DNA of 64,000 nucleotides from Nematostella vectensis (taxonomy: Eukaryota; Cnidaria; Anthozoa; Actiniaria; Edwardsiidae), in contig NC_064037.1 of the NCBI RefSeq assembly GCF_932526225.1, positions 5,599,703-5,663,702 on the forward strand, given 5' to 3'. Shown in pieces: positions 12,550 to 32,734 of this stretch. Numbering within the stretch: the first letter of the stretch is position 1; every line of letters begins with the position of its first letter. The notes under the pieces are model-generated. The model did no database searches and was not told where the DNA came from. It saw nothing but the letters and a program-made list of their open reading frames with translations. A program made the translations under genes and the position numbers.

Positions 12550-13149
12550 GGTTGAATTGACATGAAAACAACAAAGTCAATAAGAATCTTGGTCCGTTTT
12601 AAGGTGAATTCTCGTAATAAGGATTGACCATTTAACTGTTGGAGTAAGGCAGGGCGCGAAGATTTCTATTTAAGTAGGAGTTTTTTCTTCGCGTTAACTA
12701 TTGTGAAAGTATATATTTTGACATGTTGGGCCCTGGCAACACCCTCAAGAGTTTAATGGTCGGTTCCTAACTAAACAAAGCTATGGTTTCAAACTAGATT
12801 TTATCAATTGCAATCTGAAATATAGTTATAGCTTTCCCAGATCACTGTACCTAACAAAATGTCCGTGCAACTGACCAAAAAACTGAAAACTCTTGGGCGT
12901 AATTTCAGGGAGCTACTAAATTTGTTTTCTTAGCTAATTTCAATGACGAAAAGCTTTTACTTATTATCCGGAGAAAATGGTAATGGTAGAAGAGGCAAAG
13001 TAGTTGTCTCAAATGTTCTTCAAAACATTTATTTGACATCGGGTATTAGGAAGGGTTGAAGGGGCTCCCCTATCTATTTCCGCGGTATCAGGGCAGATGA
13101 CTGGTGCCCTTCAGCTGAAGTCTCCTAAAGCCGGGGCACCAAAAAAATG

Positions 13150-13460
13150 AGACAAAAAGAAAGCCTTCACTTCCAAAAACTAAAGGTGGCAAAATGTCTA
13201 TGCCATATATGCAAAGGTGAGTCGACAAGAAAACCTGACTTCTCTAAACTAAAATGACTATGCCATATATGCAAAGGTGAGTCGAAAAGAAAAGCTCAAT
13301 TGTGTAAGCTAAAGGTGACTAAATAACTGACAAATATGTAAAAGATGAGTCGACAAGAAAACCTGACTTCTCTAAACTAAAGTGACGAAATGACTATGCC
13401 AAATATGCAAAAGATCAGTCGACCTTCACTTCTCTAAGTTAAAGGTGACAAAATGACTGT
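13150..13460. repeat. Minisatellite, unit about 63-68 bp
   Basis: Four to five diverged units containing ATGACTATGCCATATATGCA, GGTGAGTCGACAAGAAAACC and TGACTTCTCTAAACTAAA blocks. It directly abuts the MITE fragment that follows. Confidence 0.75.
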
Positions 13461-13756
13461 GTGCGACATCCGAACAAGTGGACCAAACTTTTTCGGGGGG
13501 GGGGGGGAGGGATGGAATAAGTTCTCTAATAAAAATCTGACCATCCCCGAAAGAACAAAAAGGGATTTTTTCATGCGTTGCAGTGTCTCTATGTGATGTT
13601 TATTGTCGGATTTGGCTACAGACCAGAGTGATCTAACTTATGCTTTATAGTTTTGTCTGCAGAAAGCACGTCTATTGAGAACCGAAAGTGGACCTTCGGC
13701 CGTTGTGTGGAGGGGTGCGTTCGCACCCCCTGCACCCCCCTGGATACGGGGCTGTC
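13461..13756. mobile_element. MITE fragment, CAGGCCCGTA(G/C)CCAGG family
   Basis: Carries the family's internal blocks (GTGGACC..TTTTTCGGGG, a run of G, AAAAAGGGATTTTTTCATGC, GAAAGTGGACCTTCGGCCGT, GTGCGTTCGCACCCCC) but the right end is degraded (GGATACGGGGCTG). No target duplication is recognisable. Confidence 0.6.
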
Positions 13757-15060
13757 TACTGACTTATTACCATAACTAAGTATGCCTATTTGGACTTAAA
13801 CGATTTGAACTTAAATGAGCAGTTAAGGTAATTCCCTTGAAATAGTTCTACAACCCAGAATTTTTTAAAACTTGGCATAAACAATATTGAAGTTAAGGGC
13901 TTTCAAAAAATGTAATAAAAAATGGGGGTACCGACCTCGTTTTCACAACAGAGGGGCGTAGAGTTGACGCGTTTTTACTGATCGTGCGAGGAAAAAACAC
14001 AACTCTTAGTTTTCAAAAAGAGTGCCTATAGTCTTTAAAAAATAAAGTTTTGTTTGTCGAGCTGCCGAAATCCGATCTCCTAAACAATAACTTGTAGTAG
14101 CCAATGTTCAAAACAAATCACATTTTAAGAGATCGCACTAAAAGACATTGTTTTCGCCACTAATCATACGGTAAAAAGCGCCATTTTGAAGTATTTTTAC
14201 GGCTTTTGAGAGAAATAACAAAACTTCTACAACCCAACTTTTTTTCTTCTTTCAGTATATTATTTTTCCGTCTATATTAAACTATTTGAGCAAATAAAAA
14301 ATGGGGGTAACCGACTTCGTTTTTCTGTCAAAGCGATTTTAAGTAAAAAACGCGCGCCTTTTGCTGTGTTTTCTTGTACAACTGTGGCGCGCTCGCGCAC
14401 TTTATACCGGAAAATTCGAACAAACAGCGCGCGCCACTATGCGCAGATGGGATGCGCAGTGCAATTCAAGGTAATTACCTTAATTACTGCTCTGGACCCT
14501 ACTTTTTTTTCTCTAGCTTACCTTGACCCTACCTTTTTTCTCTACCGTTTTTCTCTAGACACGCCCCTTATTTATTATACTCGCCTTCGATTCGACTTTA
14601 GATTACATAGTAGCCTCCACAGGTAACTAACTCTATATCCGTGTGCTATAATGGGATAACATGTTGCTGTGTCGATAGGTCGATGTGATAATGGTGTTCT
14701 TGCACCTGCCCCGCCTCATCAGCATTATCTACGCGATGACCCGATTCAGTCCAGTCCTGCTACTCCTGTGAATACCACCACCTTAACATCAACAATGGCA
14801 AAGAGAACGTCGAGATGGCACTCGGCCACCTTATAAACTACAAATCCACTGTAGTGGAGTGCTTTAGATTTTGTCTTTACGATTGCCGATGCTGATCATT
14901 CAATTTCGAATGGCAAGGTGTATAAAAACGTAGGAAGAAACCACCGGACAGCCTCTATCTGCTGGTGTGCGTCGGACCTTGTGGTCTGCGTCGACAGTTG
15001 ATTAATTAATATAACCTTTAAAAGAAAAAGTCGACAACAACGCAGATTTATGTTTTTTAG
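13757..15060. other. Intergenic, no gene recognised
   Basis: AT-rich sequence without a convincing coding exon or RNA gene. It contains two related stretches (near 13920-13950 and 14300-14330) with AAAAAATGGGGGTA..CCGAC.TCGTTTT, probably fragments of a dispersed repeat. Confidence 0.35.
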
Positions 15061-15062
15061 AA

Positions 15063-15102
15063 CGATATTTCGGCAGGCCAATGCCTGCCTTCTTCAGGTT
15101 AT
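15063..15102 (-). other. Hammerhead-like core motif (degenerate)
   Basis: On the minus strand CCTGAAGAAGG is followed by a GGCAGG / CCTGCC stem with a six-base loop, then GAAATATCG. CTGANGA, stem II and GAAA are in hammerhead order. However, an extra A precedes stem II, and no stem III with a UH cleavage site follows. Penelope-like elements are known to carry hammerhead motifs, and a Penelope-type coding remnant lies 100 bases away on the opposite strand. It is probably a decayed or non-functional copy. Confidence 0.35.
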
Positions 15103-15199
15103 AAATGAGTTACAATGACATGTTACAGCTAGTATATGTACAAAGTTCATTGATGATTATGTGGGAGGTTATAGGTCGTGTTTCACCTGTTGAGAAAAA

Positions 15200-15493
15200 T
15201 GTGTAGCTTTTAAGGCCATCGGTACCTCCCACATAACCTGCAATACTAAAAACGTGATTTATATGATTCAATGTAACCGCTGTAACCTTCAATATATTGG
15301 GGAAACTAAACGCAAATTAAAAGAACGCTTTAATGACCACCGCAGAACTGTAGACTCCCAATCTCGATCCATACCAACCCACGCCGCCGAACACTTCCTA
15401 AAACCTAACCACTCCGCTTCTGACATAGAGCTACCTATTGAAAAAATAAGAAATAACCGCGACTCCATCCGCAAAGCAAGGTTTATGGTCTAA
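15200..15493 (+). pseudogene. Penelope-like retroelement remnant: GIY-YIG endonuclease domain
   Basis: The open frame reads HITCNTKNVIYMIQCNRCNL, then QYIGETKRKLKERFNDHRRT, then PTHAAEHF. This matches the GIY-YIG endonuclease of Penelope-like retroelements, where a CxxC pair (CNRC) precedes the YIGET motif and an LKERFxDHR segment follows. Upstream of about 15200 the frame is closed by stops, and the usual reverse-transcriptase part is absent. After residue KAR the frame is broken by a stop at about 15491, where the family normally continues. A 12-base inverted repeat (TTATGTGGGAGG at 15157 and its complement near 15229) overlaps its 5' side. It is a dead 3' fragment. Confidence 0.75.
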
Positions 15494-16142
15494 ACAAGGG
15501 CCCTGTATCTTGTACAACGCGGTCAGCTTCTCAAATGGGCATGACCTCGTTCGACTACAAAATTAAAATTGTGGTTCTTTGACTTTCCCCAGAGAGGGAA
15601 GCACCTATCTTGATAATAATCCTTTTTTCAAAGACACCATTGACTCTCTAGGACATCTCTTCTCTCAAATTAAAACTTATTAAGAAAAAAAAAATTAAAA
15701 ATGTCTTGATGTTCAAGAAGAAATTTAATGTGTTCGTGGCTTGAAGTTTTCATTAATAATAATGCTCGTCCGACTCTTGTGGTTTCCCTGTGTTTTAGGT
15801 CAGTCAGAAGAGCTCGCCCGTCTTTTTTGCATGCTGTCGTCATGGCATCCCTTGTCTGCACTGTGGTACATGTTATTCGTCATGTATGGTAAGCGGACTG
15901 CGCTATCAATGCAAATGTCCCCCCTGGATTTACTGGAGATCGATGTCAACATTTTACTTACGCAAAAAAGACTTCTTTGTTATCAATACCCCCCTTGTCA
16001 GTCTTACTTTCCAGTCTTAAAACCATCTACCAAAATACGCTGTTGCGCGGCCAATAAGATTAGTCTTAGTCGCAAAAGTTGCCGAAATATTATCGAAAAG
16101 ATGCCAATTATAAAAGTGTTAAAAAATCGCCGAAAGGTTAAT
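15494..16142. other. Intergenic, possible further retroelement debris
   Basis: Continues the decayed sequence after the GIY-YIG fragment. A minus-strand frame at 15670-15861 and a plus-strand frame at 15741-16160 are open, but I recognise neither, and they overlap on opposite strands. I call no gene here. Confidence 0.3.
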
Positions 16143-16409
16143 TCTCTGATAAAAATCTGACCCCTCCCCCCCCCCCCCGAAAAAACAAAATGGGATTTTT
16201 TTATGCCTTTGCAGTATCTCCACGGGACGTTTACTGTCGGACATTGGCTACATACCAGAGAGATCTAGCTTATTCTTTATAGTTTTGTCTACAACTAGCA
16301 TGTCTACTAGACTCAAGTTGAGAATCGAAAGTGGACCTTCGGCCGTTGTGTGGGGGGTGCGTTCGCATCCCCTCCACCCCCCCCCCCCTCCCCCCTGGGT
16401 ACGGGCCTG
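16143..16409. mobile_element. MITE fragment, CAGGCCCGTA(G/C)CCAGG family
   Basis: The right end CCTGGGTACGGGCCTG is intact, and the internal blocks (ATAAAAATCTGACCCCTCCC, GAAAGTGGACCTTCGGCCGT, GTGCGTTCGCATCCCC) match the complete copy at 18502-18828. The left terminus is missing, so no target duplication can be assigned. Confidence 0.65.
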
Positions 16410-18501
16410 GTTCTAGCATGTTTTATGATTGCAGCGATTTTCTGAAACACTTTTTCGCATTAAATTTTGAGAGAAGACCAATATCTAAAATTCGACGATA
16501 ATGCTTGCGTATCAATCGTTCAACCCAGTCGTTTTCCTTTCTAGAACAAGTTACTGGCTTGCGTGTATGGTTCTTTTTCTGAAACTACCTCGATACACAT
16601 CCAGCCGTGACGTAACAGCGTCTGTCAATCATTCCAAGCTAAGCTCCATATGTTTGCGTGCAGGCTACCAAGAACGTGTTGAAGGCATCACGCAAGCACA
16701 CTCAGAAGATCTGGTCAACCAATCAATTAATCATCAAAGAAATATGGCCGATCGTTAGAACATATTTGTATCCGAATTTTAGCTTGTTGAACCTTACACG
16801 TTCAACTTTTCAGACTCCGATACTCCTGTCATTATAAAGAGGGTAGCAAGAAAATACATATTACAGCAAAATATATTTTTTTCGAAGATGACAACGGTAG
16901 AACAAAATGATGTCAATCCATATAGAATAAATATTCCATATTTTATTAAAACTCGATAAATCGTGACAATATATGTAGTGCCAATACCGAATTCATTTCA
17001 TTTCGTGCAGACGTGGCAAAGACCTGATGGCGTCATTTTCTTCTTTATGTAAACATCATCACTATTTGTTAAAGCACGATCGATAAGTACTAAAGGTGTC
17101 GCAGTAGATTAGATTCCTTCCAAAAAGAATTAGATTATTTTACTAATGTTTTACTAATTTGCTAATGTGCATATAGGAGGGCGGGACGAAAGTAGAGAAT
17201 TTTTGACACCCTCTATTCCATCGAGCAATCAAGAAATCACGTTCATGTTCTTTTAAACAACAAAGTATTATAAAAAGAACGCCATTTGTTGCTGCTGTTC
17301 TTCTCGGCTTTGTGTTTTCATTATTTATCTTATAAATGACTGAAAGGCCTTGCGTGCGCGTTGCTTAATTCAAATGTCAATATTCCCAGTTTTTACCCAG
17401 AAATAAGCCGCCAGGAACCTCTTATTACGACTTCAATTTAGACATTCTCCCCCGGGGGGGGGGGGGGGGGGGAGATTGAATTTTTAACCACCAAAAGGGG
17501 GTGATCCGAAGAAAAAAGGTCCTTTAAAGGGGGGGAGGGGTGGGTGCTCTGATTTTTTTTAGGAGCCATACTTTTCAGCGTTAATATTTTACTGATATGA
17601 TCTAGTTTTTGGCACAAACACAGATTAAATTTTAAGCTAAATTACCAATGTATTTAATACTTTTGTCTTTATAAACCATAATATAGATACTTCCAGCTTT
17701 CGAGTAAACAGTTAAATCTCCCGATACAGTTTATTAAACTTCTAAAACAGTTGAGGAACCTGCAAATCCACAAACCGATATACATACAATGTTTTAAAAA
17801 TATTCTTAACAAAAACAAATATATACAAATGTATACTCTTTCACAAGGCGTCCTTGGGGGCGGTCCATTTGACTTGAGAGGGGTGATTGAAAAAACAAAT
17901 CCTGCACGCAACTGATTGAGGATCATTTCATTTTCATTTTCCAGATTTAAAGACTCTTTTGTTTATTGAGGTCGTAAGGGGGAAGGCTTTGAAAATTTGG
18001 GGGTTCTGAAAGGGGGGGGGGCACCGAAAAAAAATGTTTACAATAAAAGGGGGGCTCTGAAATTTGAAGGTGTCTTGAGTAAAAATCTTCCCTCCCCCTC
18101 GGTGTATTATGTATTATGTTGTTATAAATAAATAACAGTTTTAGGAAGCCAAGTGACGAGATTCGGTTGCACAAAGCCTCCTTAATAGTTATCCATAGTG
18201 GTAAAAGAGGCCGAATAAATGTGAAGAGAAAGCTTAATGGTGTCTTGACTTTATTGTGAGAATTGAGACGCTTTTAAGCGTGTGTTTTGACAAGACTCCA
18301 ACTACGCCAATTTCCTGATCCAAACGGAGAGCTGAGGATTCCGATCAAACCAGAGCCGTGCACTATTGCCCAAGCTATTATGCATTCATAAGAAGCAGGG
18401 CAAGATATTTTACCCATCTGTGGTAGTTTCATATTCCAAGAGGAAAGCAAGTGTGAAATCCATATCAAAGACCTAAGAAAGGAGTTTGGAGTGTATAGAG
18501 G
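16410..18501. other. Intergenic, low-complexity and G-rich repeats
   Basis: No gene recognised. Poly-G tracts (about 17454-17474, 17530-17541, 18011-18020) sit in a diverged repeat that alternates AAAGGGGGG with CTCTGAAATTT-like text, probably fragments of another MITE family. Confidence 0.35.
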
Positions 18502-18828
18502 CAGGCCCGTACCCAGGGGTGTTGCAGGGGGTGCGAACGCACCCCCCTACACACACAACGGCCGAAGGTCCACTTTCGGTTCCCAATGGACGTGCTATTT
18601 GTTGACAAAACTATAAAGCATAAGTTAGATTACTCTGGTATGTAGCCAAACCCGACAATAAACGTCCCGTGGAGATACTGCAAAGGCGTAAAAAAATCCC
18701 TTTTTGTTCTGTCGGGGGTGCTCAGATTTTTATCATAGAACTTATCCCCCCCCCCCGGAAGAATTAGGTCCACTTTTTCGGATTCCCCCCCCCCCCCCCC
18801 CCCAAGAAAAATCCTGGGTACGGGCCTG
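18502..18828. mobile_element. MITE, CAGGCCCGTA(G/C)CCAGG family, complete copy
   Basis: A 327-bp element with termini CAGGCCCGTACCCAGG and CCTGGGTACGGGCCTG. AGAGG lies on both sides (18497-18501 and 18829-18833), a 5-bp target duplication. The interior has poly-C/G runs and the blocks GGCCGAAGGTCCACTTTCGG and AAAATCCCTTTTTGTTC. Non-coding. Confidence 0.82.
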
Positions 18829-21800
18829 AGAGGGAAAAAATCTACAATCCCTCGTTTACCACCAAACTCGAAAAAGTGCTTGTAAGTTAGTAGTTCCTTG
18901 TACTTGTATATATACCAGTTTTTTTTATAAGAACACTTTTAATAGGAACGTCCAGCCTGAGATTTCACCAAATTTTAAGAACATGCTAAGAATATGCCGA
19001 GGCTCAGAATGCAGAATTTTTTTTTCTTTTTTAGTCCTGATGCGTTCTAAAATGAAGAATAAAATTGTGCTCATAGCAACAACCTTATTATTGTCATTGA
19101 TAATGTAATTCTCTTTCTAATAATTCATTGGGAATTATATTCTTATAAACACTACAATTTAAGAACATTGTTAAGAACATATTCGGCCTTAAAATGTCCC
19201 AAAAATTAAGAAAGGCCCAGCCTCAACTGAAAATTGGACGTTCTTCTGAAAAAAAAAAAAAGAATGTGAATAACTTTTTTGTCAGTAGGCTTTGCGCACA
19301 TTTGTCACATGTCACATTTTCTCTAGCCTCCCAAATTGTTACCCTGCAAAACAGGTAACCCAAAAGACAAAAAAGTAGAATTGTGTGTACTTTCTCAAAT
19401 AGGGGGCGGGTCAGCGGATTTTTCGAAGGGGAAGGAAGATAAATTTGTGGATGTTTTAAACTCCCTACATTGATCTAAACTGGGGGTTAAAAGCAGAAAT
19501 CTTCCTGGAATTGCCTATGAGGTTTATCTGAGGCAAACTGGCTATAAACTGATATGTGCCGGCCATAATGCCATCCATTCTAGACGGACAAGTAGAAAAG
19601 CGAAAGAGGGGGGGGTGGGTAAGGAACAAAAAATCATACACGATGAAAAGCCTGGAAAAAAATGAATGCAGCCAAAACCAGACAGAAAAAAATGCATACA
19701 ACGATAAAAAAATTCATGCATGTCAAGAAAAAAAAAACATGAACGACTAAAACCTCTCCACCCTCCCCACCCCTTTATTTTCTAATGGTCCGTTCCTAAA
19801 CAGCTGTCCAAGGTTGCCGAGCGGTCGCGTCCTTTCTTGGCCGTCTTGTGCTGATGTGTCTATTAGCTCAAACCTAGCTGAGTCTGTATGACTTTTCTTT
19901 TTTTAACTCTCCACCATGAGCTTTTATTATAATTATTTTGTCAGCTGTCAAATTCAAAGCATTGTGCAACAAAGACCCCTAAACCCGACGGAGGACGAAA
20001 TGGTATAGATACGGTTAAACCAAAAGGACGTTTTGTTGTCAGCCACTAGGCAGATGTTTGGATGGTTCAATAAGAAATTACCTCATTTTCGCTAGAGACC
20101 AGTGGCTCGATTAATCATTGATAGGATCTTAATTCCGTTAATTAGCGTCCTTTGTCGTTGTCCATTGTCTGCACAGCTGGTATTTGCAGTCAAGGTCGAT
20201 GAGTTCATGTGTTTAACAGGTTATGTAGGTACCATACCAACAGCGTCTAAACATCTACAAAAACCAGCATGAGACTAAACCACTAGTCTGGTGACCAGTT
20301 GCACTTGGGGAGCGGCGTCTCTGTCAAATCCATGATTCAAAATTGTCGCTCACAATAGTCAATCGTGCATCAGCAGCCCTATGGGCGTTTTGTTCGTTGA
20401 CAAGAGTTTAAAAGGCACGTGTTACTCGCTTATGGGGAAAAGGGGGGGAGGAATTTTGCACATAACACAATCAGATCAACGACTAAGTGCATTTTGATTC
20501 GTCTATATGTTTGCCTCCTTATTAAAAAAATCGCCGCCTTTTTTCTTTTTCTCGCATATGGTATCTTTGCCTGCGCAATTCCTGAATCCTTGCTGTAGAA
20601 GAAAAAGTTAATGTTTCTTTCTGTAATTTCTTTTATAGTGTACAAATAACTGGTGACTCCGTTGTGAGATCTTTTTGAAGCCACGAGTGAGAAATAGGTG
20701 TACAGGTCTTTTCCTACAAATACCCAACATGCCTCGCGGGTGCTTTTCTTGTAGGCAGGTGGATCTCTGCGTGTTCTTTGGTTGCTATAGTAACTTTTGT
20801 GCGTGCTGTTATATGCGCTAGCGGCCGCTAAGGAAATCATTATCGTCTTTTGATAAAATGCTATAGCAATTCGTACTTCCCGCACTTAAAACAAACATAC
20901 ATATCTGTGCCGTTTGTGCTCTGCTAAAGTGCTTGAAATAACTAGACATCGCGCTTATCTGAAGCAGTGAACAGAATAGATAATGCCGCCATCAAGAAGG
21001 GCATGCGGCGAACCATTGTATACGCCTTTGTGAAATCTCCAACAAGCCAACAACACACAGGATTCCGACCAAGTAGTGGATACCCCTTACTTATTAAAGA
21101 CAAACTAAAAAATAGTTCAATTCGTGATTTTAATGGTATACGAAGCTTTTAACCGCTTTAATCCTTAAGTTATCGAGTAATCGAGCTGCAACATGTCAAT
21201 CACAGTTCGATAAAAAAAAAGTATTTATGCGACAAGTCCGTTCTACGTAAACTTCGGACACGAATGTTCGACTAGCTGTTTTTCTCTCAAAGTTATGCAC
21301 AGACTTGCCAAAAAGCATAATTCATGGCTTGAATGCGAAACACGGCTCTAAAGCTCTAGTGAACTTTAAACTTTGATATTTCTTTTTTGCCAAAAAAAAT
21401 AGATAGCGGTGCTGGAGTTCCGATGATCGTTTACACAAACGTTGCATTTCTACATACTTCTAGACAGGCTACGAATGCCCCCTATTTTGCGACTACGTGA
21501 TAGCAATGACGTGGATTTTTAGTGGTACTTGATCAGATGTACATCAGGGGATAGTCACGGTCTTCTAAAGCTCTCGACGCCGGCTCGTCGATTTGATCGA
21601 CAAGCTCGAGAGAGTATGTGACTGTGGCAGTTTGTGCGCATGCTCAGGTTGTGCAGTTCAAAACTTCTGTCTTCCTTTTGCGTTTTCAAAGAAAAAGCCA
21701 AAAGTGATGATTTTCAATGCGTGTTGGCTTGCTAAATAACTTCCGAGTACTATCTTAACCTTTCTCAATGTTGCGTGACTTCAACCTAACTTACGAGTTG

Positions 21801-22808
21801 CTTTAGTTTTGTTTGCCAACAAACATGACTTTGTTACCATTCTCGCGGAAATATCTTAATCCGTTCGTTACCGAAACAGTCAAAGAAAGACTTAAGAGCG
21901 TTCATCTTGATTTGTCTTAAATTCTTCCGTGGTCACGCTCGGCGTTTCGTGCGCAGAAATATTATGATAGCGAAAACAAGCTTGTCTCCCGTAGAGTTAT
22001 AAGCTTCACACAGACAAAGAAAATCAGCTACATTCATTCATTTTTTTATTTTGCACTATTTTGAATAAGATAAAGAATATTTGGATACAGGTAGAAAAAA
22101 GGGGAAGTTAACTATTTACGGTACTTAAGAAGAAAAAAAAATTTAAGGTGCGCAGTGCTACCGCTTTTTCACTACGCGATTTTTAGACGATAGAGATTTC
22201 AGGTTAACATATTTTTTTACAAGGCTGTTCGCCAGTAGCGCTTCGGCGCTGTTTGACTCTAGTTCTGTGGTTTGGCCCTTGATTTAATCTGACATATCTT
22301 GAATAGCTTTAGGGCAGATCATTTATAATCAGTCACTCAAAAGTGCCTTCCGAAGAAATATTCAAATCACGAACACAAACCCACAGTACAGCTCATCTCC
22401 ATTTTAGTCTACAGTATAGAATTGTTTATTCTTATCACTTATGTGTTTTCACACGTTCTGAGATATTTTCAGCGAGTGACTTTTTCCTCGCGTGACACAA
22501 ACTATTCCGTGACTCCATTTTGCGGTAATGGTTCTCTTACCCATGATGCATCGCGCTGTGGATTGCGTGACGCAAGCGCAGTAAAGGCGCTGGCACATGT
22601 GCGGTGTTCCGAAGTTCGGATTCCGTGCTCGAAGTGAGAAGCCGGCTTGCGATGGCGGAGTAACTCAAGACCTAACTATCGCCCAAAGATCGCACGTAAT
22701 ACACCCTAATCGACACAACAGTTGCCGGACATGCAACGATAAACAACTATGTACTACCATGGATGCTAAACTGGACAACATTTCCCTAGAACAGGGCTGT
22801 AGCTCTTG
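18829..22808. other. Intergenic region upstream of NLK
   Basis: About 4 kb without a recognisable gene. It holds AT-rich sequence, a duplicated motif (AAGAACAT and TTCTTATAAACACT type, 18930-19210), and a 151-codon minus-strand open frame at 20430-20885 with no domain I recognise and no ATG at its start. The last several hundred bases should contain the NLK promoter and 5' UTR. An in-frame TAG at 22800-22802 precedes the NLK ATG. Confidence 0.4.
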
Positions 22809-30350
<7,542 letters not shown>

Positions 30351-32734
30351 GCAGGCCCAGTGGCACCTGCGAAAATGAGCCTGAAAAATTTTGTCAACAC
30401 CATCCTCCCTCACTATTTTTAACTTTACTGTTAGTAAGAGCCAGAGTGTCAGGGTGTTTCCAAAGAATGGGGTTTTGTCTCTATTTTCACAATATAATTT
30501 TTACGGGTTTGGGACTATTTTGCTAGGTAGGGTATCATTTATAAGAAAGCTTATTGTAATTTTACTGTTACTTTTATATCTTACTTTTATATTTTATCTT
30601 GGTAGTGTTGATAGAAACATGAGGCGGATCTAGCGTCATTCACAAGCTGATAGGAAGATCTCAGATCTTTTCTCCCATTGATACATTGTAAGACTTTTAT
30701 GGTTTTGGCTCAGGCAGTTAAGGTGCAGAGGAGGGGTCTGTGTTACTGTCACCATAAAATGGTGTCATTTTATTGAATGCTGTGTATGTAATGGAAGGTT
30801 GAATAATGCCAGCACAAACAGGGGTGTTGTGTTCAGTTTCAGTTTCCCCATAGAAATAGGCAAAGGGAATAGTTGTGGAGTTGAAAAACCTTGGAAAAAG
30901 TAGGAACACACCTTAAGAGAAGTAGTTTCATCTTTAAGCTTTTTTTCATCTAGTAGCATATTGAATGTCAATGTTTCTGAATAAGTTGTTAGTTGCTACA
31001 TATATCAGCGGTTTTGATTTTTAATCCTTTGCAAAGAAGGGAATTCAAGACCCTAGTATACAAACGCCTAGTTCCATAAATTTATGATGTATCTGTATTT
31101 ACTCGAAAAAAATGTGTTGGCTCTTGTTTGATCTTCTGAATTAACTGGGCAAAAAATCTACTTAAAACTATACAAAACAAAAGCTGAAATACTTCAGCCT
31201 TGGTTATTTCTCAAACATCAGATACAGAGATTTTTCAGGGTTTCAGATTGAAAGAGCAGCTGAGCTTTTTCATGTAAATACAGTACATTATTTAGAATAG
31301 TTAATTGTTTATATAGACCAGCTACCGTTGTACCGATGTATGCTACTACCTCTTTCTATAATGAAGCAAAATAGAACCAGGTAATAGCATAAGATTTTGT
31401 TGTTTGTCTGTGCTGTGTTTTAGCTAGCTTTTTTTGTTCTGCTCTCAATCAGCTATGTTGTTATAATCAAGACAATATGGGAGCCAAATATTAAGAATTG
31501 TAAATATTTAGGTAGGCTTTTCCAATTTGTCCAACTAGCTTTTACAGCTTTTGGAAATAACCTGGCCCAAGTTTGCACATATAGTAAAATACCAACGGCA
31601 AGTTTGAGCCTGGTTGAAAACTCATTTGCAGCTTTCATTTGTTATAGCTTTACTTTTATTTGATTTTCTTCTTTTTTTGGGCGGGACCCAGAATTTAAAT
31701 GCTGCTATGGGTCAAACATAGCTAGAGGAGAGCAACCTAGTGCGATATGTCACTTCATCGCTGTAAAAACAAGAATTTTGATCACCAGATCATGGAAGAA
31801 CCATGGATGTATACTATTCCACCATGAGACGCTTTTGTAAATTGTACAGTGAGTCCTTAAGCATCGGTTTCTCACAAGATGTTGGAAAAAAGAATTATAA
31901 ATAGCAAGAATTTGTAACAAGAACAAGATAAGAAATTTTGATAAGATTTTAAAAAGTGTAATATAAGACCCATACATAGATTATAAGCATTCCTTTATGT
32001 GCTAACATTTGGGACATAACCAACATCAATGAAATGTCACACTTTTACCATACCAAAACTCAAGTAAAAGTGGTCCTATTTCTGAGAAACCATGCTTTCC
32101 TTATTGCAAATATTATTTTTGCGCTATTTATTTTATATGCTGTATTTGTATTTATATGTTGTATGAGCATCTTCCATCTTTTTGTGCAGATATATAAAGC
32201 AGAGTACACTATTTGCACGACCCAAAAGCACTTGTAAGCTCATCAGTGATTCAAAGAAATTCTTATAAATCATGATCAGTTCAAATAAAAATATCAATTA
32301 ATAAAATCTAACCTTGTAGTTGTTGTTGAAAGATACATATTCTTAGCCCAGAAAATAGACCCTGCTTATTATTTCTGTACTTTCAACAAATGCCCTTTGG
32401 AATGACAAAGAAAGCTCGGTTGGCAACGTAGGTCCTGTTGGTTTTTTGGGTTTCCTGTGGTTGATGGCTCTCCCCAGTCTATCTTGCATCACAAAACATA
32501 GAAATCCCAATAAGTTTGGACAAAGGGGTGTTTGAAAAACAAAGCTAGAGCTTTGGATGGCATAGCTTTACTTTTAGAGGGATTGGATCAGAATGTTTTG
32601 ACAATTACAAATTTTGAGCTACATAGAACGATGAAAAAGTTCACCATGAAGGCAGGGCTAAAGCCCCCCCCACACACACACACACATTTACGGCTATACC
32701 ATGCCTAGAATAGGAATGGGGTTGTCAGGTGATG
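30351..32734 (+). other. NLK 3' flank and probable 3' UTR
   Basis: AT-rich non-coding sequence. AATAAA at 32284-32289 is a candidate polyadenylation signal, but nothing here fixes the 3' end of the transcript. No exon or RNA gene recognised. Confidence 0.35.

Noticed and set aside
15063..15102. Functional hammerhead ribozyme
   Set aside because: The core order is right, but stem II is shifted by an extra base and there is no stem III with a UH cleavage triplet. It is kept only as a hammerhead-like relic.
15741..16160. 139-codon plus-strand open frame next to the Penelope remnant
   Set aside because: It overlaps an opposite-strand frame and a MITE fragment and shows no domain.
19801..19880. 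tRNA-like stretch (GGTTGCCGAGCGGTC)
   Set aside because: It resembles a tRNA-Leu/Ser A-box region, but no cloverleaf with a matching acceptor stem or B box could be drawn.
20430..20885. 151-codon minus-strand open frame
   Set aside because: It has no ATG at its beginning, no recognised domain and no splice partners; it is rich in Lys/Tyr/Arg as expected of random AT-rich sequence.
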